A DNA stretch of 64,000 bases, from NCBI RefSeq assembly GCF_050279675.1, contig NZ_JBNNUK010000013.1, positions 35,001 to 99,000 of the forward strand, read 5' to 3'. The position numbers and the translations under genes are program-made. This document shows positions 16,565 to 26,758 of this stretch, in pieces; positions within the stretch are counted from its first letter, which is position 1, and each line of letters starts with the position of its first letter. Source of the stretch: Viridibacillus sp050279675. GTDB taxonomy: Bacteria; Bacillota; Bacilli; Bacillales_A; Planococcaceae. The notes beneath the pieces are model-generated. The model had not been told where the DNA came from, did no database searches, and saw only the letters and a program-made list of their open reading frames with translations.

Positions 16565-19500
16565 TTATTTATTGGAAAGCACTACTTCCTTTTTTTTAGA
16601 AGTAGCTAAAAATGCTTTCATCGCTGCATCATCTGCAGATAAACCTTCAGCCTCGAAATCACTAATACGATCAATCATTTTCTTGTAGTCTGCAGGAACA
16701 ACTTTTAAGAATTTAACAACCGACTGCGTCCAATCAGTTAAGAGCGTTTTAGCTGTTGAACTATCTGTGTTCAACATATGTTCTTCAATTAATGCGCGGA
16801 CAAATTTAGTTTCTTCCTCATTTTCTAAATCTTCAAATCCTATCATTTCCATGTTGCACTTTTCTTTGAAAGCTTTTTCATCTTCTACTAATACGTATGC
16901 AATACCACCGGACATACCAGCACCAAAGTTCTTACCTACATCACCTAAAATAACAACATGGCCTCCAGTCATGTACTCACAACCATGATCTCCTATTCCT
17001 TCAACAACGATATCCGCTCCACTATTACGGACTGCAAAACGTTCTCCTGCACGGCCATTGATAAATGCTTTACCACTCGTAGCACCGTATAAACAAACGT
17101 TTCCGGCTATGACGTTTTTCTCAACATCGCCTTTTATTGGTGCGGAAACGACAACTTTCCCTCCTGATAACCCTTTACCGAAGTAATCATTCGCATCGCC
17201 ATTTACATACATAGACATTCCCCTAGGTATAAACGCACCGAAACTTTGCCCAGCTGAACCTGTGAATTGAAGTGAAATTGTATCGTCAACTAAACCTCTT
17301 TCACCATAACGTTTTGATATTTCACTCCCGATAATAGTGCCAACAACTCGGTCTGTGTTTTTAATCGGATAGTGCAGTTTAATAGGACTTTCATCTATTA
17401 TTGCTTTCTCAACCGCGCCAAGAATTTCACGCATATCAAGAGATTCTTCAATTTTATGATCTTGCATCACTTGCTGAGTACGAGGTCCTTTAGGTTGATA
17501 TAATAAAGCTGAAAGATCTAATTGGCCTGCTTTCCAATGGTTCAAAGCACGGTTGCTAACTTCTAAAACATCTGTGCGGCCAATCATTTCATCCATTGAA
17601 CGGAATCCGAGTATGGACATATGCTCTCGTACTTCTTCAGCAACAAATTGCATGAAATTTACGACATGATCCGCATTCCCCATGAATTTCGCTCTTAACT
17701 CAGGATTTTGAGTAGCTACCCCAACTGGGCATGTATCTAAATGACATGCTCTCATCATTACACAACCAAGGACGATTAATGGGGCTGTTGCAAAACCATA
17801 TTCTTCAGCTCCGAGTAAAGCCGCCATCACGACGTCTTTTCCTGTCATCAATTTACCATCCGTTTCTAAAATGACGCGATCACGTAGACCATTTAACATC
17901 AGCGTTTGATGCGCCTCCGCAAGACCAAGCTCCCATGGTAATCCGGTATGCTTAATGCTCGTTTTTGGTGAAGCTCCTGTACCACCGTCATATCCACTAA
18001 CAACAATTACGTCAGCTGCACCCTTCGCAACACCAGCGGCAATGGTACCAACCCCAGCTTTTGAAACAAGTTTCACACTAATACGTGCATGACGATTAGC
18101 GTTTTTCAAATCATGAATCAACTCAGCCATATCTTCAATAGAGTAGATATCATGATGTGGTGGAGGCGAGATTAATCCTACACCTGTAGTTGAACCACGA
18201 ACATCAGCTACCCATGGATATACTTTGTTGCCAGGTAACTGACCACCCTCACCAGGCTTTGCCCCTTGTGCCATTTTAATTTGCAACTCATTTGCATTCA
18301 CTAAGTAATGGCTCTTCACACCAAAACGACCTGAAGCAATTTGTTTAATTGCACTTCGACGATTATCTCCATTAGCATCAATTTCATAGCGGCTAGGGTG
18401 TTCCCCACCTTCTCCACTGTTACTTCTACCGCCCAATCTGTTCATCGCAATAGCTAATGTTTCATGCGCTTCCTGACTTAATGACCCAAATGACATGGCA
18501 CCTGTCTTAAAGCGTTTTACTATTGATGCAACAGATTCTACCTCTTCTAAAGGAATACGACGTTGTGCTTTTTTGAATGCAAATAAATTACGCAAGAAAC
18601 CAATTCGCTCTTCATTTGCCATTTCAGCATATTGTCTGTAAAGACCGATATCCCCTTTACGTGCTGCCCATTGCAATGTATGAATCGTTTTCGGATTAAA
18701 GGCATGATGCTCACCCGTGCTTCTCCACTGGAAATCACTGCCCGATTGCAACACTTGCTCAGTAGAGTGTACTGCTTCAGCATGCTTACGAAGCGCCTCT
18801 TTACCGATTGTTTCTAAATCAATGCCGCTTAATTGTGAAGCTGTTCCTGTGAAATATTTAGCAATAACTTCTTTACTAATACCCACCGCTTCAAAGACTT
18901 GAGCACCACGGTAACTCTGAACAGTTGAAATGCCCATCTTAGACATAACTTTAACAACACCATCTGCAATAGCTTTTGTATATTTGGCAACAGCCTCATC
19001 ATATGTTTGTGACAGATGACCTTCTTTAATCGCTTGATAAATTGAAGCAAATGCTAAATACGGATTAATCGCATCTACACCGTAGCCGATTAAAGTTGCA
19101 AAGTGATGCACTTCTCGAACTTCAGCAGACTCTACAATAATACTCACCTTTGTACGATTTCCCGTTTTCACTAAATACTGATGTAAACAGCTAGCAGCTA
19201 GTAGCACTGGTATAGTCGGTGTCTCAGCATGTAAAAGCCGGTCTGATAACACGAGTAGTTGAGCACCTTTTGCAATCGCTTCATCTGCATGTTTTGTCAA
19301 TCTAGTCAATTCGTTTTCTAATTCTTCTGAAAAATCAAGGTGCAATAATGCACTTTTGAAATTTTCATCATCATTTACTATTAATTGCTGTAGTTGACTG
19401 TTCGAAAGGACCGGCGTTTCCAAAAAAATTCGGCGGCTATTTTTTTCTGTTGGATGTAGCAAGTTACCTTCTGCCCCTAAAACCGTCATTGTAGACGTCA

Positions 19501-21088
19501 CAATATGCTCACGAATCGAATCGATTGGTGGATTTGTCACTTGTGCAAAAAGCTGTTTAAAATAATTAAATAATGATTGTGGGCGATCTGATAATACCGC
19601 TAGCGGTGTATCATTCCCCATTGAGCCAAGGGGGTCTTTCCCCTCAGCTACCATTGGTACGATATATTTGTGAATATCTTCGTAAGTGTAACCATTAACC
19701 TTTTGACGGAATAGTAAATCCATCATGTCCTCAGGTTGATCTTCTTTCGTCTTCACAGTCACAAGGTTTTCTTCTAACCATTGTGTATATGGCTTTTCCC
19801 CTGCCATATCTGATTTTAATTCTTCATCTGAAATAATCCGTCCTTGTTCTAAATCAACAAGCAACATTTTCCCCGGGCTTAAACGTTCTTTATAAGCAAT
19901 ATTTTCTTCCTCTATATCCACTACACCAACTTCTGATGAGAAAATGATGTAGTCGTCCTTTGTGACATAATAGCGTGCTGGTCGTAAACCATTACGATCC
20001 AAAATCGCACCAATTTGTTTACCATCAGTAAAGCAAATCGCTGTTGGCCCATCCCAAGGTTCCATTAAACAGCTATGGTACGCATAAAACGCTTTTTTCT
20101 CTTCTGAAATATGCGGATTCTCAGTCCAAGGTTCCGGTATCATCATCATTGCCGTATGAGCCGGCGTGCGCCCTGCTAAAACGAAAAACTCAAAAGCGTT
20201 ATCAAGCATTGATGAATCACTACCACTTTGGTCAACAATCGGTAAAAGCTTTTCTAAATCATCCCCAAATGCTTCTGAAACAAATTGTTGTTCACGTGCT
20301 TTCATCCAGTTAATATTGCCACGTAATGTATTAATTTCCCCATTGTGAATAATGTAGCGATTCGGATGCGCTCGTTCCCAGCTTGGGAATGTATTCGTGC
20401 TGTAACGTGAATGAACTAATGAAAATGCCGATGCAAATCGCTCATCTTGCAAATCCATGTAAAATTCATCCACCTCTTGAGGTGTCAGCAATCCTTTGAA
20501 AACCAATGTTTGGCTCGAAAAACTTGCACAATAAAACTTTTTGTCATTTTTTGTTGCCCAGTGCTCTGTTTGCTTACGAACTAGATACAACTTACGCTCG
20601 AAGGCGAGGGAATTACTGACATTAGCCGCTTTAATAAACACTTGGCGTACAACTGGCGCTGTTTCCTTAGCAGTGTCACTTAAAGGATCTGTGTTGATTG
20701 GTACTGTCCTCCAGCCTAATAACTCTTGGCCTTCCTCAGCAATCAATTCATTCATCTTATTCTCTATATCTTGTCGTTCAGTATGATCTTGAGTGAAAAA
20801 TAACATCCCGACACCATAGCGTCCTTGATCAGGTAAAGTCCACTCAGTACAAATCGCTCTGAAAAATGCATCCGGAATTTGGACCATTAATCCTGCACCA
20901 TCACCCGTTTTGCCGTCACTACCTCGCCCTGCACGATGATCCAAACGGCACAGCATTTCTAACCCATTCATTACTATGTCATGTGTGGCTTTACCTTTTA
21001 GATGAGCATATAAACCAATACCACAGGCATCATGCTCAAATTGTGGGGAGTATAATCCCTGTGCTGTTGGAAGTTGATGAAATGTCAT
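16565..21088 (-). CDS. gltB: Glutamate synthase large subunit
   Basis: A 1507-residue GOGAT alpha subunit (called gltA in B. subtilis) that converts 2-oxoglutarate and glutamine to two glutamates. Order: N-terminal glutamine amidotransferase whose nucleophile is Cys22 in FEHDACGIG (exposed after propeptide removal), central domain, FMN-binding synthase domain with GGRSNSGEGGEHPSRY and GYDGGTGASP, cluster cysteines in CVMMRACHLDTCPVG, and a C-terminal beta-helix rich in glycine repeats. The frame extends 69 bases upstream, but MTFHQLPTAQ follows GGAGGGATT and gives the normal start. It is divergent from gltC. Confidence 0.96.
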   Translation of the reverse strand: MTFHQLPTAQGLYSPQFEHDACGIGLYAHLKGKATHDIVMNGLEMLCRLDHRAGRGSDGKTGDGAGLMVQIPDAFFRAICTEWTLPDQGRYGVGMLFFTQDHTERQDIENKMNELIAEEGQELLGWRTVPINTDPLSDTAKETAPVVRQVFIKAANVSNSLAFERKLYLVRKQTEHWATKNDKKFYCASFSSQTLVFKGLLTPQEVDEFYMDLQDERFASAFSLVHSRYSTNTFPSWERAHPNRYIIHNGEINTLRGNINWMKAREQQFVSEAFGDDLEKLLPIVDQSGSDSSMLDNAFEFFVLAGRTPAHTAMMMIPEPWTENPHISEEKKAFYAYHSCLMEPWDGPTAICFTDGKQIGAILDRNGLRPARYYVTKDDYIIFSSEVGVVDIEEENIAYKERLSPGKMLLVDLEQGRIISDEELKSDMAGEKPYTQWLEENLVTVKTKEDQPEDMMDLLFRQKVNGYTYEDIHKYIVPMVAEGKDPLGSMGNDTPLAVLSDRPQSLFNYFKQLFAQVTNPPIDSIREHIVTSTMTVLGAEGNLLHPTEKNSRRIFLETPVLSNSQLQQLIVNDDENFKSALLHLDFSEELENELTRLTKHADEAIAKGAQLLVLSDRLLHAETPTIPVLLAASCLHQYLVKTGNRTKVSIIVESAEVREVHHFATLIGYGVDAINPYLAFASIYQAIKEGHLSQTYDEAVAKYTKAIADGVVKVMSKMGISTVQSYRGAQVFEAVGISKEVIAKYFTGTASQLSGIDLETIGKEALRKHAEAVHSTEQVLQSGSDFQWRSTGEHHAFNPKTIHTLQWAARKGDIGLYRQYAEMANEERIGFLRNLFAFKKAQRRIPLEEVESVASIVKRFKTGAMSFGSLSQEAHETLAIAMNRLGGRSNSGEGGEHPSRYEIDANGDNRRSAIKQIASGRFGVKSHYLVNANELQIKMAQGAKPGEGGQLPGNKVYPWVADVRGSTTGVGLISPPPHHDIYSIEDMAELIHDLKNANRHARISVKLVSKAGVGTIAAGVAKGAADVIVVSGYDGGTGASPKTSIKHTGLPWELGLAEAHQTLMLNGLRDRVILETDGKLMTGKDVVMAALLGAEEYGFATAPLIVLGCVMMRACHLDTCPVGVATQNPELRAKFMGNADHVVNFMQFVAEEVREHMSILGFRSMDEMIGRTDVLEVSNRALNHWKAGQLDLSALLYQPKGPRTQQVMQDHKIEESLDMREILGAVEKAIIDESPIKLHYPIKNTDRVVGTIIGSEISKRYGERGLVDDTISLQFTGSAGQSFGAFIPRGMSMYVNGDANDYFGKGLSGGKVVVSAPIKGDVEKNVIAGNVCLYGATSGKAFINGRAGERFAVRNSGADIVVEGIGDHGCEYMTGGHVVILGDVGKNFGAGMSGGIAYVLVEDEKAFKEKCNMEMIGFEDLENEEETKFVRALIEEHMLNTDSSTAKTLLTDWTQSVVKFLKVVPADYKKMIDRISDFEAEGLSADDAAMKAFLATSKKKEVVLSNK

Positions 21089-21212
21089 GTAAATCCCTCC
21101 CTCTTCACTTAAAAAGTGACTTAAATTTATTTTAGTTTTCCAAATTGATATAAACAATATATAATTTATATATTATTAATCTATAAATTAGATGAATGGG
21201 AGATGATATACA
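21089..21212. promoter_or_regulatory. Divergent gltB/gltC control region
   Basis: 124 bases between divergent gltB and gltC. The middle is nearly pure A/T with overlapping palindromes (AATTTATATATTATTAATCTATAAATT). By analogy with B. subtilis, GltC should bind here to activate gltBD and repress itself; I could not identify a specific GltC box. Confidence 0.5.
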
Positions 21213-22115
21213 ATGGAACTACGCCAATTACGCTATTTCGTCGCGGTTGCGGAGCTTGAACATATTTCAGAAGCTGCTGAAAACTTACACGTTGCTCAAT
21301 CTGCGATAAGTCGCCAAATAGCAAATTTAGAAGAAGAACTCGGCACAAAGCTGTTTGAGCGAGTTGGACGAAATGTCAAACTGACGCCAATTGGTAAAAC
21401 ATTTCTCGAACATAGCATCGCAGCCTTACAAGCAATCGATTTTGCCAAAAAGCAAATCGATGAATACTTGGATCCAGAAAAAGGAACGATTAAAATCGGC
21501 TTTCCTACGAGCTTAGCAAGTTTCTTGTTGCCAACTGTTATTTCAGCGTTTAAAAAGGAGCACCCGAATGTATCATTCCACTTGCGCCAAGGCTCTTACC
21601 GATATTTAATAAATGCAGTGAAAAACAGAGAACTAAACCTAGCGTTCCTTGGTCCACTTCCACCAAAAGACGATGCCATCAATACGACGATCTTATTCAC
21701 AGAAAATATTGCAGCCTTATTGCCAGCTACTCATTCTTTAGCACAAAAGGACTCCATTCATTTATCTGATTTACGGAATGAGGATTTTGTTCTTTTCCCC
21801 GAAGGTTATATTCTCAACAAAGTGGCTGTTGAAGCTTGTAAATCTGTTGGTTTCACACCTAAAATCACTTCAGAGGGTGAAGATATGGATGCTTTAAAAG
21901 GTTTAGTAGCTGCTGGAATAGGCTTAAGCTTGTTACCTGAAAGCGCCTTTTATGACTCCACACCTAGACGTACTGTAAAGTTACCACTAGTTTCACCAGA
22001 GTTTACACGAACGGTCGGTATTATTTCTCCTACTAATCGTGATATAGCTCCTTCTGAACAAGTTTTCTTAAATTTTGTAAATAACTTCTTCTCTTTGTTG
22101 ACTCAGTTTAAATAA
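21213..22115 (+). CDS. gltC: LysR-type regulator of glutamate synthase (GltC)
   Basis: A 300-residue LysR-type regulator. The N-terminal winged helix-turn-helix reads ELEHISEAAENLHVAQSAIS, followed by the linker LTPIGKTFLEHS and a periplasmic-binding-like effector domain from about residue 90. Similarity to B. subtilis GltC is high along the entire length (for example GFPTSLAS and TSEGEDMDALKGLVAAG). GltC activates gltAB in response to 2-oxoglutarate/glutamate balance (family knowledge), and its divergent position next to gltB supports the assignment. Start ATG follows GGGAGATGATATACA. Confidence 0.93.
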   Translation: MELRQLRYFVAVAELEHISEAAENLHVAQSAISRQIANLEEELGTKLFERVGRNVKLTPIGKTFLEHSIAALQAIDFAKKQIDEYLDPEKGTIKIGFPTSLASFLLPTVISAFKKEHPNVSFHLRQGSYRYLINAVKNRELNLAFLGPLPPKDDAINTTILFTENIAALLPATHSLAQKDSIHLSDLRNEDFVLFPEGYILNKVAVEACKSVGFTPKITSEGEDMDALKGLVAAGIGLSLLPESAFYDSTPRRTVKLPLVSPEFTRTVGIISPTNRDIAPSEQVFLNFVNNFFSLLTQFK

Positions 22116-22116
22116 T

Positions 22117-22151
22117 AAAAAGCCCTCCGAAATATTCGGAAGGCCTTTTTA
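22117..22151. terminator. Bidirectional terminator between gltC and the symporter gene
   Basis: A hairpin with arms AAAAAGCCCTCCGAA and TTCGGAAGGCCTTTTT lies between two convergent genes. Confidence 0.88.
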
Positions 22152-22172
22152 TATTGCATGGTTATTTTCTAA

Positions 22173-23339
22173 CTACGCTTGTTCTTTTTTACTGAAGCGG
22201 TCAACGATCATTGAAAGTGCCCCGTCACCTGTTACGTTTGTAGCTGTACCAAAACTATCTTGCGCGAGATATAGAGCTATCATTAACGCAACCATAGTTT
22301 CATCAAAACCTAACATTGATTGAAGAATTCCTGTCGCTGCCATTACTGCACCACCCGGTACTCCTGGTGCTGCAACCATTACAATACCTAACATGAAAAT
22401 GAAAGGTATCATTTCAGTTAATGTATAAGCATGATTATTTAACATCATTACGGCCATTGAACATGTTGTTAATGTAATTGTACTACCTGATAAGTGAATT
22501 GTTGCAAATAGTGGAACAGTGAAACCTGTTACTCGCTCAGAAGCACCTGCCTTACGTGCTTGCTTTAATGTAATCGGAATCGTCGCAGCTGATGATTGTG
22601 TACCAAGAGCTGTGAAGTATGCCGGTGCCATCGTCTTCAATAAGTAGAACGGGTTTTTCTTATTAATAGCGCCTGCTACTACATATTGTAATACCAAGAT
22701 ACATAAATGCATTAAAATAATTAATAAAAATACTAATGCAAAAACCGAAAGAATTTTTGCCACTTGACCAGCGAAAGTCATATTTAAGAAAATACCAAAA
22801 ATATGGATAGGTAGTAAAGGAATAATAATTTTCGAAATTACTTTATCAATAATCAAATTAAACTCATCAAAGAATTTTTTCATAATTTCACTATTGATAG
22901 CTGCCATACCAATCCCTAAGATGAAAGCTAATATTAAAGCAGTCATAACATCCATAAGTGGAGGCATTTCAATTGTTACGAATGTTTGCGCCAATGATTC
23001 CTCAGGATTAGCAAATTGTTCACTACCCGAAGTTGAAATTAACTTAGGTAAAACATTTGAAGCAACAAAGAATGCAAAGAATCCAGCTATTAAAGTAGAA
23101 AAGTAAGCAAAGAAAGTAGCTAATCCTAACAGTTTTCCAGACCCTTTACCTAATTGTGCAATTCCCGGTGCAATAAATGCGACGATTAATAACGGTACAA
23201 CGAAGTTTAAGAAATTTCCGAATATACCATTGAATGTAGCAAATATACGAACGCCATCTTCCGGCATAATAGTACCTAGTAACGCTGCCAAAATTATCGC
23301 GACGATAATTCGTGGCAATAAACCAAACTTGATCTTCAT
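22173..23339 (-). CDS. Dicarboxylate/amino acid:cation symporter (DAACS family)
   Basis: A protein of about 388 residues with eight or more hydrophobic segments and the family signatures GTQSSAATIPITL (serine-rich hairpin) and AAPGVPGGAVMA, then the substrate/sodium motif FGTATNVTGDGALS. DAACS members couple uptake of glutamate, aspartate, serine/threonine or C4-dicarboxylates to sodium or protons; the exact substrate cannot be read. The position beside gltC/gltBD would suit a glutamate-related substrate (inference only). I start at the ATG that follows GGGAGGAC, eight codons into the longer frame. Confidence 0.85.
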   Translation of the reverse strand: MKIKFGLLPRIIVAIILAALLGTIMPEDGVRIFATFNGIFGNFLNFVVPLLIVAFIAPGIAQLGKGSGKLLGLATFFAYFSTLIAGFFAFFVASNVLPKLISTSGSEQFANPEESLAQTFVTIEMPPLMDVMTALILAFILGIGMAAINSEIMKKFFDEFNLIIDKVISKIIIPLLPIHIFGIFLNMTFAGQVAKILSVFALVFLLIILMHLCILVLQYVVAGAINKKNPFYLLKTMAPAYFTALGTQSSAATIPITLKQARKAGASERVTGFTVPLFATIHLSGSTITLTTCSMAVMMLNNHAYTLTEMIPFIFMLGIVMVAAPGVPGGAVMAATGILQSMLGFDETMVALMIALYLAQDSFGTATNVTGDGALSMIVDRFSKKEQA

Positions 23340-23552
23340 AAAATGTCCTCCCGATAAATACATATGTCTTTTCTAAAAGTATATGCACACTCTATCACAC
23401 CCACTTATTAAAGTGAATAGCACAACGATAATCCGGAATATTAAGTATTTTCAAATTATTAAAATTAATATTGTGTTAATCAACTAATTGCATGGTTTAC
23501 AATATTCATGTAGCATAATCCCTAAATATTGTTATTTATCTTATAAATACAT

Positions 23553-23585
23553 AAAAACACCCAAGCTTATTCAGCTTGGGTGTTT
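23553..23585 (-). terminator. Terminator of metNPQ
   Basis: Hairpin AAACACCCAAGCTTATTCAG / CTTGGGTGTTT directly after metQ, followed by an A/T-rich tail on the minus strand. Confidence 0.85.
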
Positions 23586-23595
23586 CAATTCTTTC

Positions 23596-24399
23596 TTATT
23601 CAGATACAGGAACAATATCCCCGTTCCATTCTTTTAATATATAGTCTTGCATTTCTTTTGAATGGAGTACTTTAACTAATTTTTTTATCTTTTCGTTATT
23701 CTCATCTTCTTTACGAACAGCAATCACATTAATGTACTCTGATTCTTTATCTTCTAATGCAATTGCGTCTTTTCCTGGGCTTATACCTGCGTCAATAGCG
23801 AAGTTAGAGTTGATTAATACTGCATCACCTTCGTCGTTTTTATACATTTGTACAAGCATTTCAGGTGCAGTGTTTGCATCAAATTTTAAGTTTTTTGGGT
23901 TCTTAGTGATATCCTTAATTTCGGCTGCAGTTTTATCTACACCTTCTTTTAATGTGATAAGACCTTTCGCTTCAAGTAGTGATAACATACGTCCATGGTC
24001 TGAAACTGAGTTACTTAGAAGAATTGTTGCGCCTTCTGGAAGATCTTCGAGTTTTTTATATTTTTTAGAATAGATACCGATTGGCTCGATGTGCACTCCA
24101 CCAACATTAACAAAATCATATCCATTTTGCTTTTTCTGAAGCTCTAAATAAGGGATATGTTGGAAGTAGTTTGCATCTAAATCGCCATTTTCAAGATCTT
24201 TGTTCGGTAAAACATAATCTTGATACCTTTCGATTTTAAGCTTGATACCTTCTTTTTCTAGTAAGGGCTCTGCTTTTTCTAAAATTTCAGCATGCGGAGT
24301 ATTAGCTGCACCGATTACTAATTCCTCTTCTGATTTACCACAAGCTGCTAAGCTTAGGGCTAACACTCCTGTAAGGATTCCTGCTACAAGTTTCTTCAT
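23596..24399 (-). CDS. metQ: Methionine ABC transporter substrate-binding lipoprotein
   Basis: A 267-residue NlpA/MetQ lipoprotein. The signal peptide ends in a lipobox LSLAAC with the lipidated Cys20. The mature part holds the MetQ landmarks GAANTPHAEIL, DLDANYFQHIPYL and GATILLSNSVSDHGRM. It binds methionine outside the membrane and delivers it to MetNP. It is the third gene of metN-metP-metQ, controlled by the S-box at 26214-26393. Confidence 0.94.
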   Translation of the reverse strand: MKKLVAGILTGVLALSLAACGKSEEELVIGAANTPHAEILEKAEPLLEKEGIKLKIERYQDYVLPNKDLENGDLDANYFQHIPYLELQKKQNGYDFVNVGGVHIEPIGIYSKKYKKLEDLPEGATILLSNSVSDHGRMLSLLEAKGLITLKEGVDKTAAEIKDITKNPKNLKFDANTAPEMLVQMYKNDEGDAVLINSNFAIDAGISPGKDAIALEDKESEYINVIAVRKEDENNEKIKKLVKVLHSKEMQDYILKEWNGDIVPVSE

Positions 24400-24462
24400 G
24401 TTCTTAACGCTCCTTTTTACTGTTTAGTTATATGTGATCGGTTTTACCCGTATAAGCTTAAA

Positions 24463-25131
24463 TTATCTTTTATCAATCTTCGTCGTAATAAGGTCACCGA
24501 CAAATTGAATAACAAATACCACTACTAAAATAAGGATTGTTGCAACAAAAGTTACATCGCTTTGACTTCTTTGGAAACCGTCTAAAAACGCTAATGTCCC
24601 CAGTCCGCCTGCCCCAATAACACCCGCCATAGCTGTGTAACCAACAAGTGCAATAGCTGTTACAGTAATACCCGAAACTAATGCGGGTAATGATTCTGGG
24701 ATTAACACTTTACCGATAATCGTAGAAGTTTTGGCACCCATCGAACGTGCCGCTTCAATGACACCTTTATCAATTTCTTTTAACGCAATTAAAACCATAC
24801 GTGCATAAAAAGGTGCTGCTCCAATGATTAATGCTGGTAATGCGGCATTGGGACCTCGAATTGAGCCTAATAATAGCTTCGTAAATGGTATTAATAGAAT
24901 CACTAAAATAATGAATGGAATCGAACGGAAAATATTCACGATCGAACCTGTTAACCAACTTACTAATTTATTTGCCCATAATTGCTGAGGGCTTGTCAAA
25001 AACAGCAAAATACCTAAAGCTAAACCAATGACAAATGTGAAAATTGTAGCAACGCCTGTCATATACAGTGTCTCTATAGTTGCTTCCCACATTCTGTCCC
25101 ATTGTACATTCTGGAAGAGATCATTAAGCAT
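24463..25131 (-). CDS. metP: Methionine ABC transporter permease
   Basis: A 222-residue permease with about five transmembrane helices and the EAA loop EAARSMGAKTSTIIGKVLIPESLPAL, which contacts the ATPase. It belongs to the MetI/MetP family and forms the methionine channel with MetN and MetQ. It overlaps the end of metN by eight bases, showing translational coupling. Confidence 0.94.
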   Translation of the reverse strand: MLNDLFQNVQWDRMWEATIETLYMTGVATIFTFVIGLALGILLFLTSPQQLWANKLVSWLTGSIVNIFRSIPFIILVILLIPFTKLLLGSIRGPNAALPALIIGAAPFYARMVLIALKEIDKGVIEAARSMGAKTSTIIGKVLIPESLPALVSGITVTAIALVGYTAMAGVIGAGGLGTLAFLDGFQRSQSDVTFVATILILVVVFVIQFVGDLITTKIDKR

Positions 25132-26155
25132 TTTCGATCACCTCCGTTTTTACTCCATGTTCATTCATATATGTGACTGCTTTTTGTACATTATCATTAT
25201 TGCCATCTAGCTGTATAATCAGCGTTCCATATGGTCCACTTTTCGTTTGCGAAATATTACCATGGACAATATTCACGTCTAAATTAAGTTCACGACTTAA
25301 ATGTGAAATAACTGGCTGGCCAGTTGAAGAGCCTACAAACATTAATTTTACAAGTGTTCCTGATGGGTAGTTTTCAATAATTTGTTCAATTGATTCTTTA
25401 CGTTCAATCGTATCTGTAATTTGAGAAACAAATCGTTTTGTAACGTCTGCTTGTGGTGATTGGAATACATCTAGGACATCACCATTCTCAACAACTTGTC
25501 CAGCTTCCATTACCGCCACGCGATGACAAATTTTACGAATGACATGCATCTCATGTGTGATAAGTACAATAGTTAAGCCTAATTTTTCATTGATATCGAC
25601 TAGTAAATCTAAAATCGAATCCGTTGTTTCAGGATCAAGTGCTGAAGTAGCTTCATCACAAAGCAATACTTCTGGGTTATTTGCCAGTGCTCTAGCAATA
25701 CCTACACGTTGCTTTTGACCACCTGATAATTGAGAAGGATATGCCTTCTCTCTTCCTTTTAAACCAACTAATTCAATAAGCTCTAATACCTTCTTTTGAC
25801 TCTCCGCTTTAGATAAACCTGCAATTTCTAATGGAAATGCTATATTTTCTTCTACAGTGCGTGACCAAAGTAAATTGAAATGTTGGAAGATCATACTGAT
25901 TTTTTGACGCGCATTACGTAACGCACTTCCTTTAATCGACGATACTTCCTGACCATTCACAACAACTTTACCGGTTGTCGGTTGCTCCAAACCATTTAAT
26001 AACCGAATGAGCGTACTTTTACCCGCTCCGCTGTATCCAATAATGCCGAATATTTCTCCGTCTTCAACAGATAAATTCACATTTTTGACAGCGGTTAATT
26101 CTCCGTTAGCGGTTTTATATTTTTTCATAACATTTTCTAACTGAATCACTGTCAT
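25124..26155 (-). CDS. metN: Methionine ABC transporter ATPase
   Basis: A 343-residue ABC ATPase: Walker A GYSGAGKST, Q-loop MIFQHFNLLWSRTV, signature LSGGQKQR, Walker B VLLCDEATSALD and the H-loop in VLITHEMHVI. Residues about 265-343 form the C-terminal NIL/ACT-like domain that senses internal methionine and inhibits transport. It is the first gene of metNPQ and is preceded by a SAM-I riboswitch. Confidence 0.95.
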   Translation of the reverse strand: MTVIQLENVMKKYKTANGELTAVKNVNLSVEDGEIFGIIGYSGAGKSTLIRLLNGLEQPTTGKVVVNGQEVSSIKGSALRNARQKISMIFQHFNLLWSRTVEENIAFPLEIAGLSKAESQKKVLELIELVGLKGREKAYPSQLSGGQKQRVGIARALANNPEVLLCDEATSALDPETTDSILDLLVDINEKLGLTIVLITHEMHVIRKICHRVAVMEAGQVVENGDVLDVFQSPQADVTKRFVSQITDTIERKESIEQIIENYPSGTLVKLMFVGSSTGQPVISHLSRELNLDVNIVHGNISQTKSGPYGTLIIQLDGNNDNVQKAVTYMNEHGVKTEVIENA

Positions 26156-26213
26156 ACCACCTTTATTTTAAAACTAAAAAGTATGCACTTTCTACTGGCA
26201 TCTCTTAGAAACT

Positions 26214-26393
26214 AAAAAAACCCTTCTGCAGATTAACAGAAGGGTTCAACGCAAAGCTATATACGTAAAACCGTTCTCTCATCTTCCAAAGTAAATACTT
26301 TGTGTGATTTGGCACCGTGCCATATAAATATGACGGTTGCCGGGCTTCATTGGGCACTTCCCTCCACCTCTCTAAATAAGAGTAACGACAATA
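26214..26393 (-). ncRNA. SAM-I riboswitch (S-box) upstream of metNPQ
   Basis: On the minus strand the leader reads CTTATTTAGAGAGGTGGAGG, then GCCCAATGAAGCCCGGCAAC: the P1 strand, kink-turn region and core of the S-box. The P3 and P4 arms follow. It ends with the intrinsic terminator AACCCTTCTG-TTAATCTG-CAGAAGGGTT and a T-run at about 26214-26246. The expected mechanism is transcription termination when SAM is high, turning off methionine uptake. Confidence 0.95.
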
Positions 26394-26438
26394 TTTAATT
26401 AGTTATGATTGCTACTTTATCACGCTATTACTTTAACG

Positions 26439-26756
26439 TCAATCATTTAATTGTAATTTTTCAAATAAATAAGGTACTGATTGAAATGCGTAGATTTTAT
26501 CGCGGATTTTACCATTTTCTGAAATAATTAAACAAGGGACACTTTCAATTTCATAATCAAATGCTACGTCTTGTATATAATTTAAGTTCGCTTTACCAAT
26601 AGGAATATGGCTTACGACATGCTCTACTACTTCCATCATTTTCGATGCAACTGCACACGTTCCACATAATGGTGTGTATAAATAAAAAGCCGAAAGCGAG
26701 GTGGTTTTCATAGTTTCTTCCCATTGTTCACGTGACCATTCTTCCATCTTCTTCAT
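26439..26756 (-). CDS. Thioredoxin-like protein (YusE-like)
   Basis: A 105-residue thioredoxin-fold protein with a CGTC redox pair (Cys31, Cys34) and the cis-proline loop VPCLII. It has no signal peptide, so it should act in the cytosol. Its place between metNPQ and the yusF Toprim gene matches YusE of B. subtilis; its partner is unknown. Its start lies two bases after the yusF stop, so the genes are probably co-translated. A second ATG three codons in has a better-placed ribosome site and may be the true start. Confidence 0.8.
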   Translation of the reverse strand: MKKMEEWSREQWEETMKTTSLSAFYLYTPLCGTCAVASKMMEVVEHVVSHIPIGKANLNYIQDVAFDYEIESVPCLIISENGKIRDKIYAFQSVPYLFEKLQLND

Positions 26757-26758
26757 TC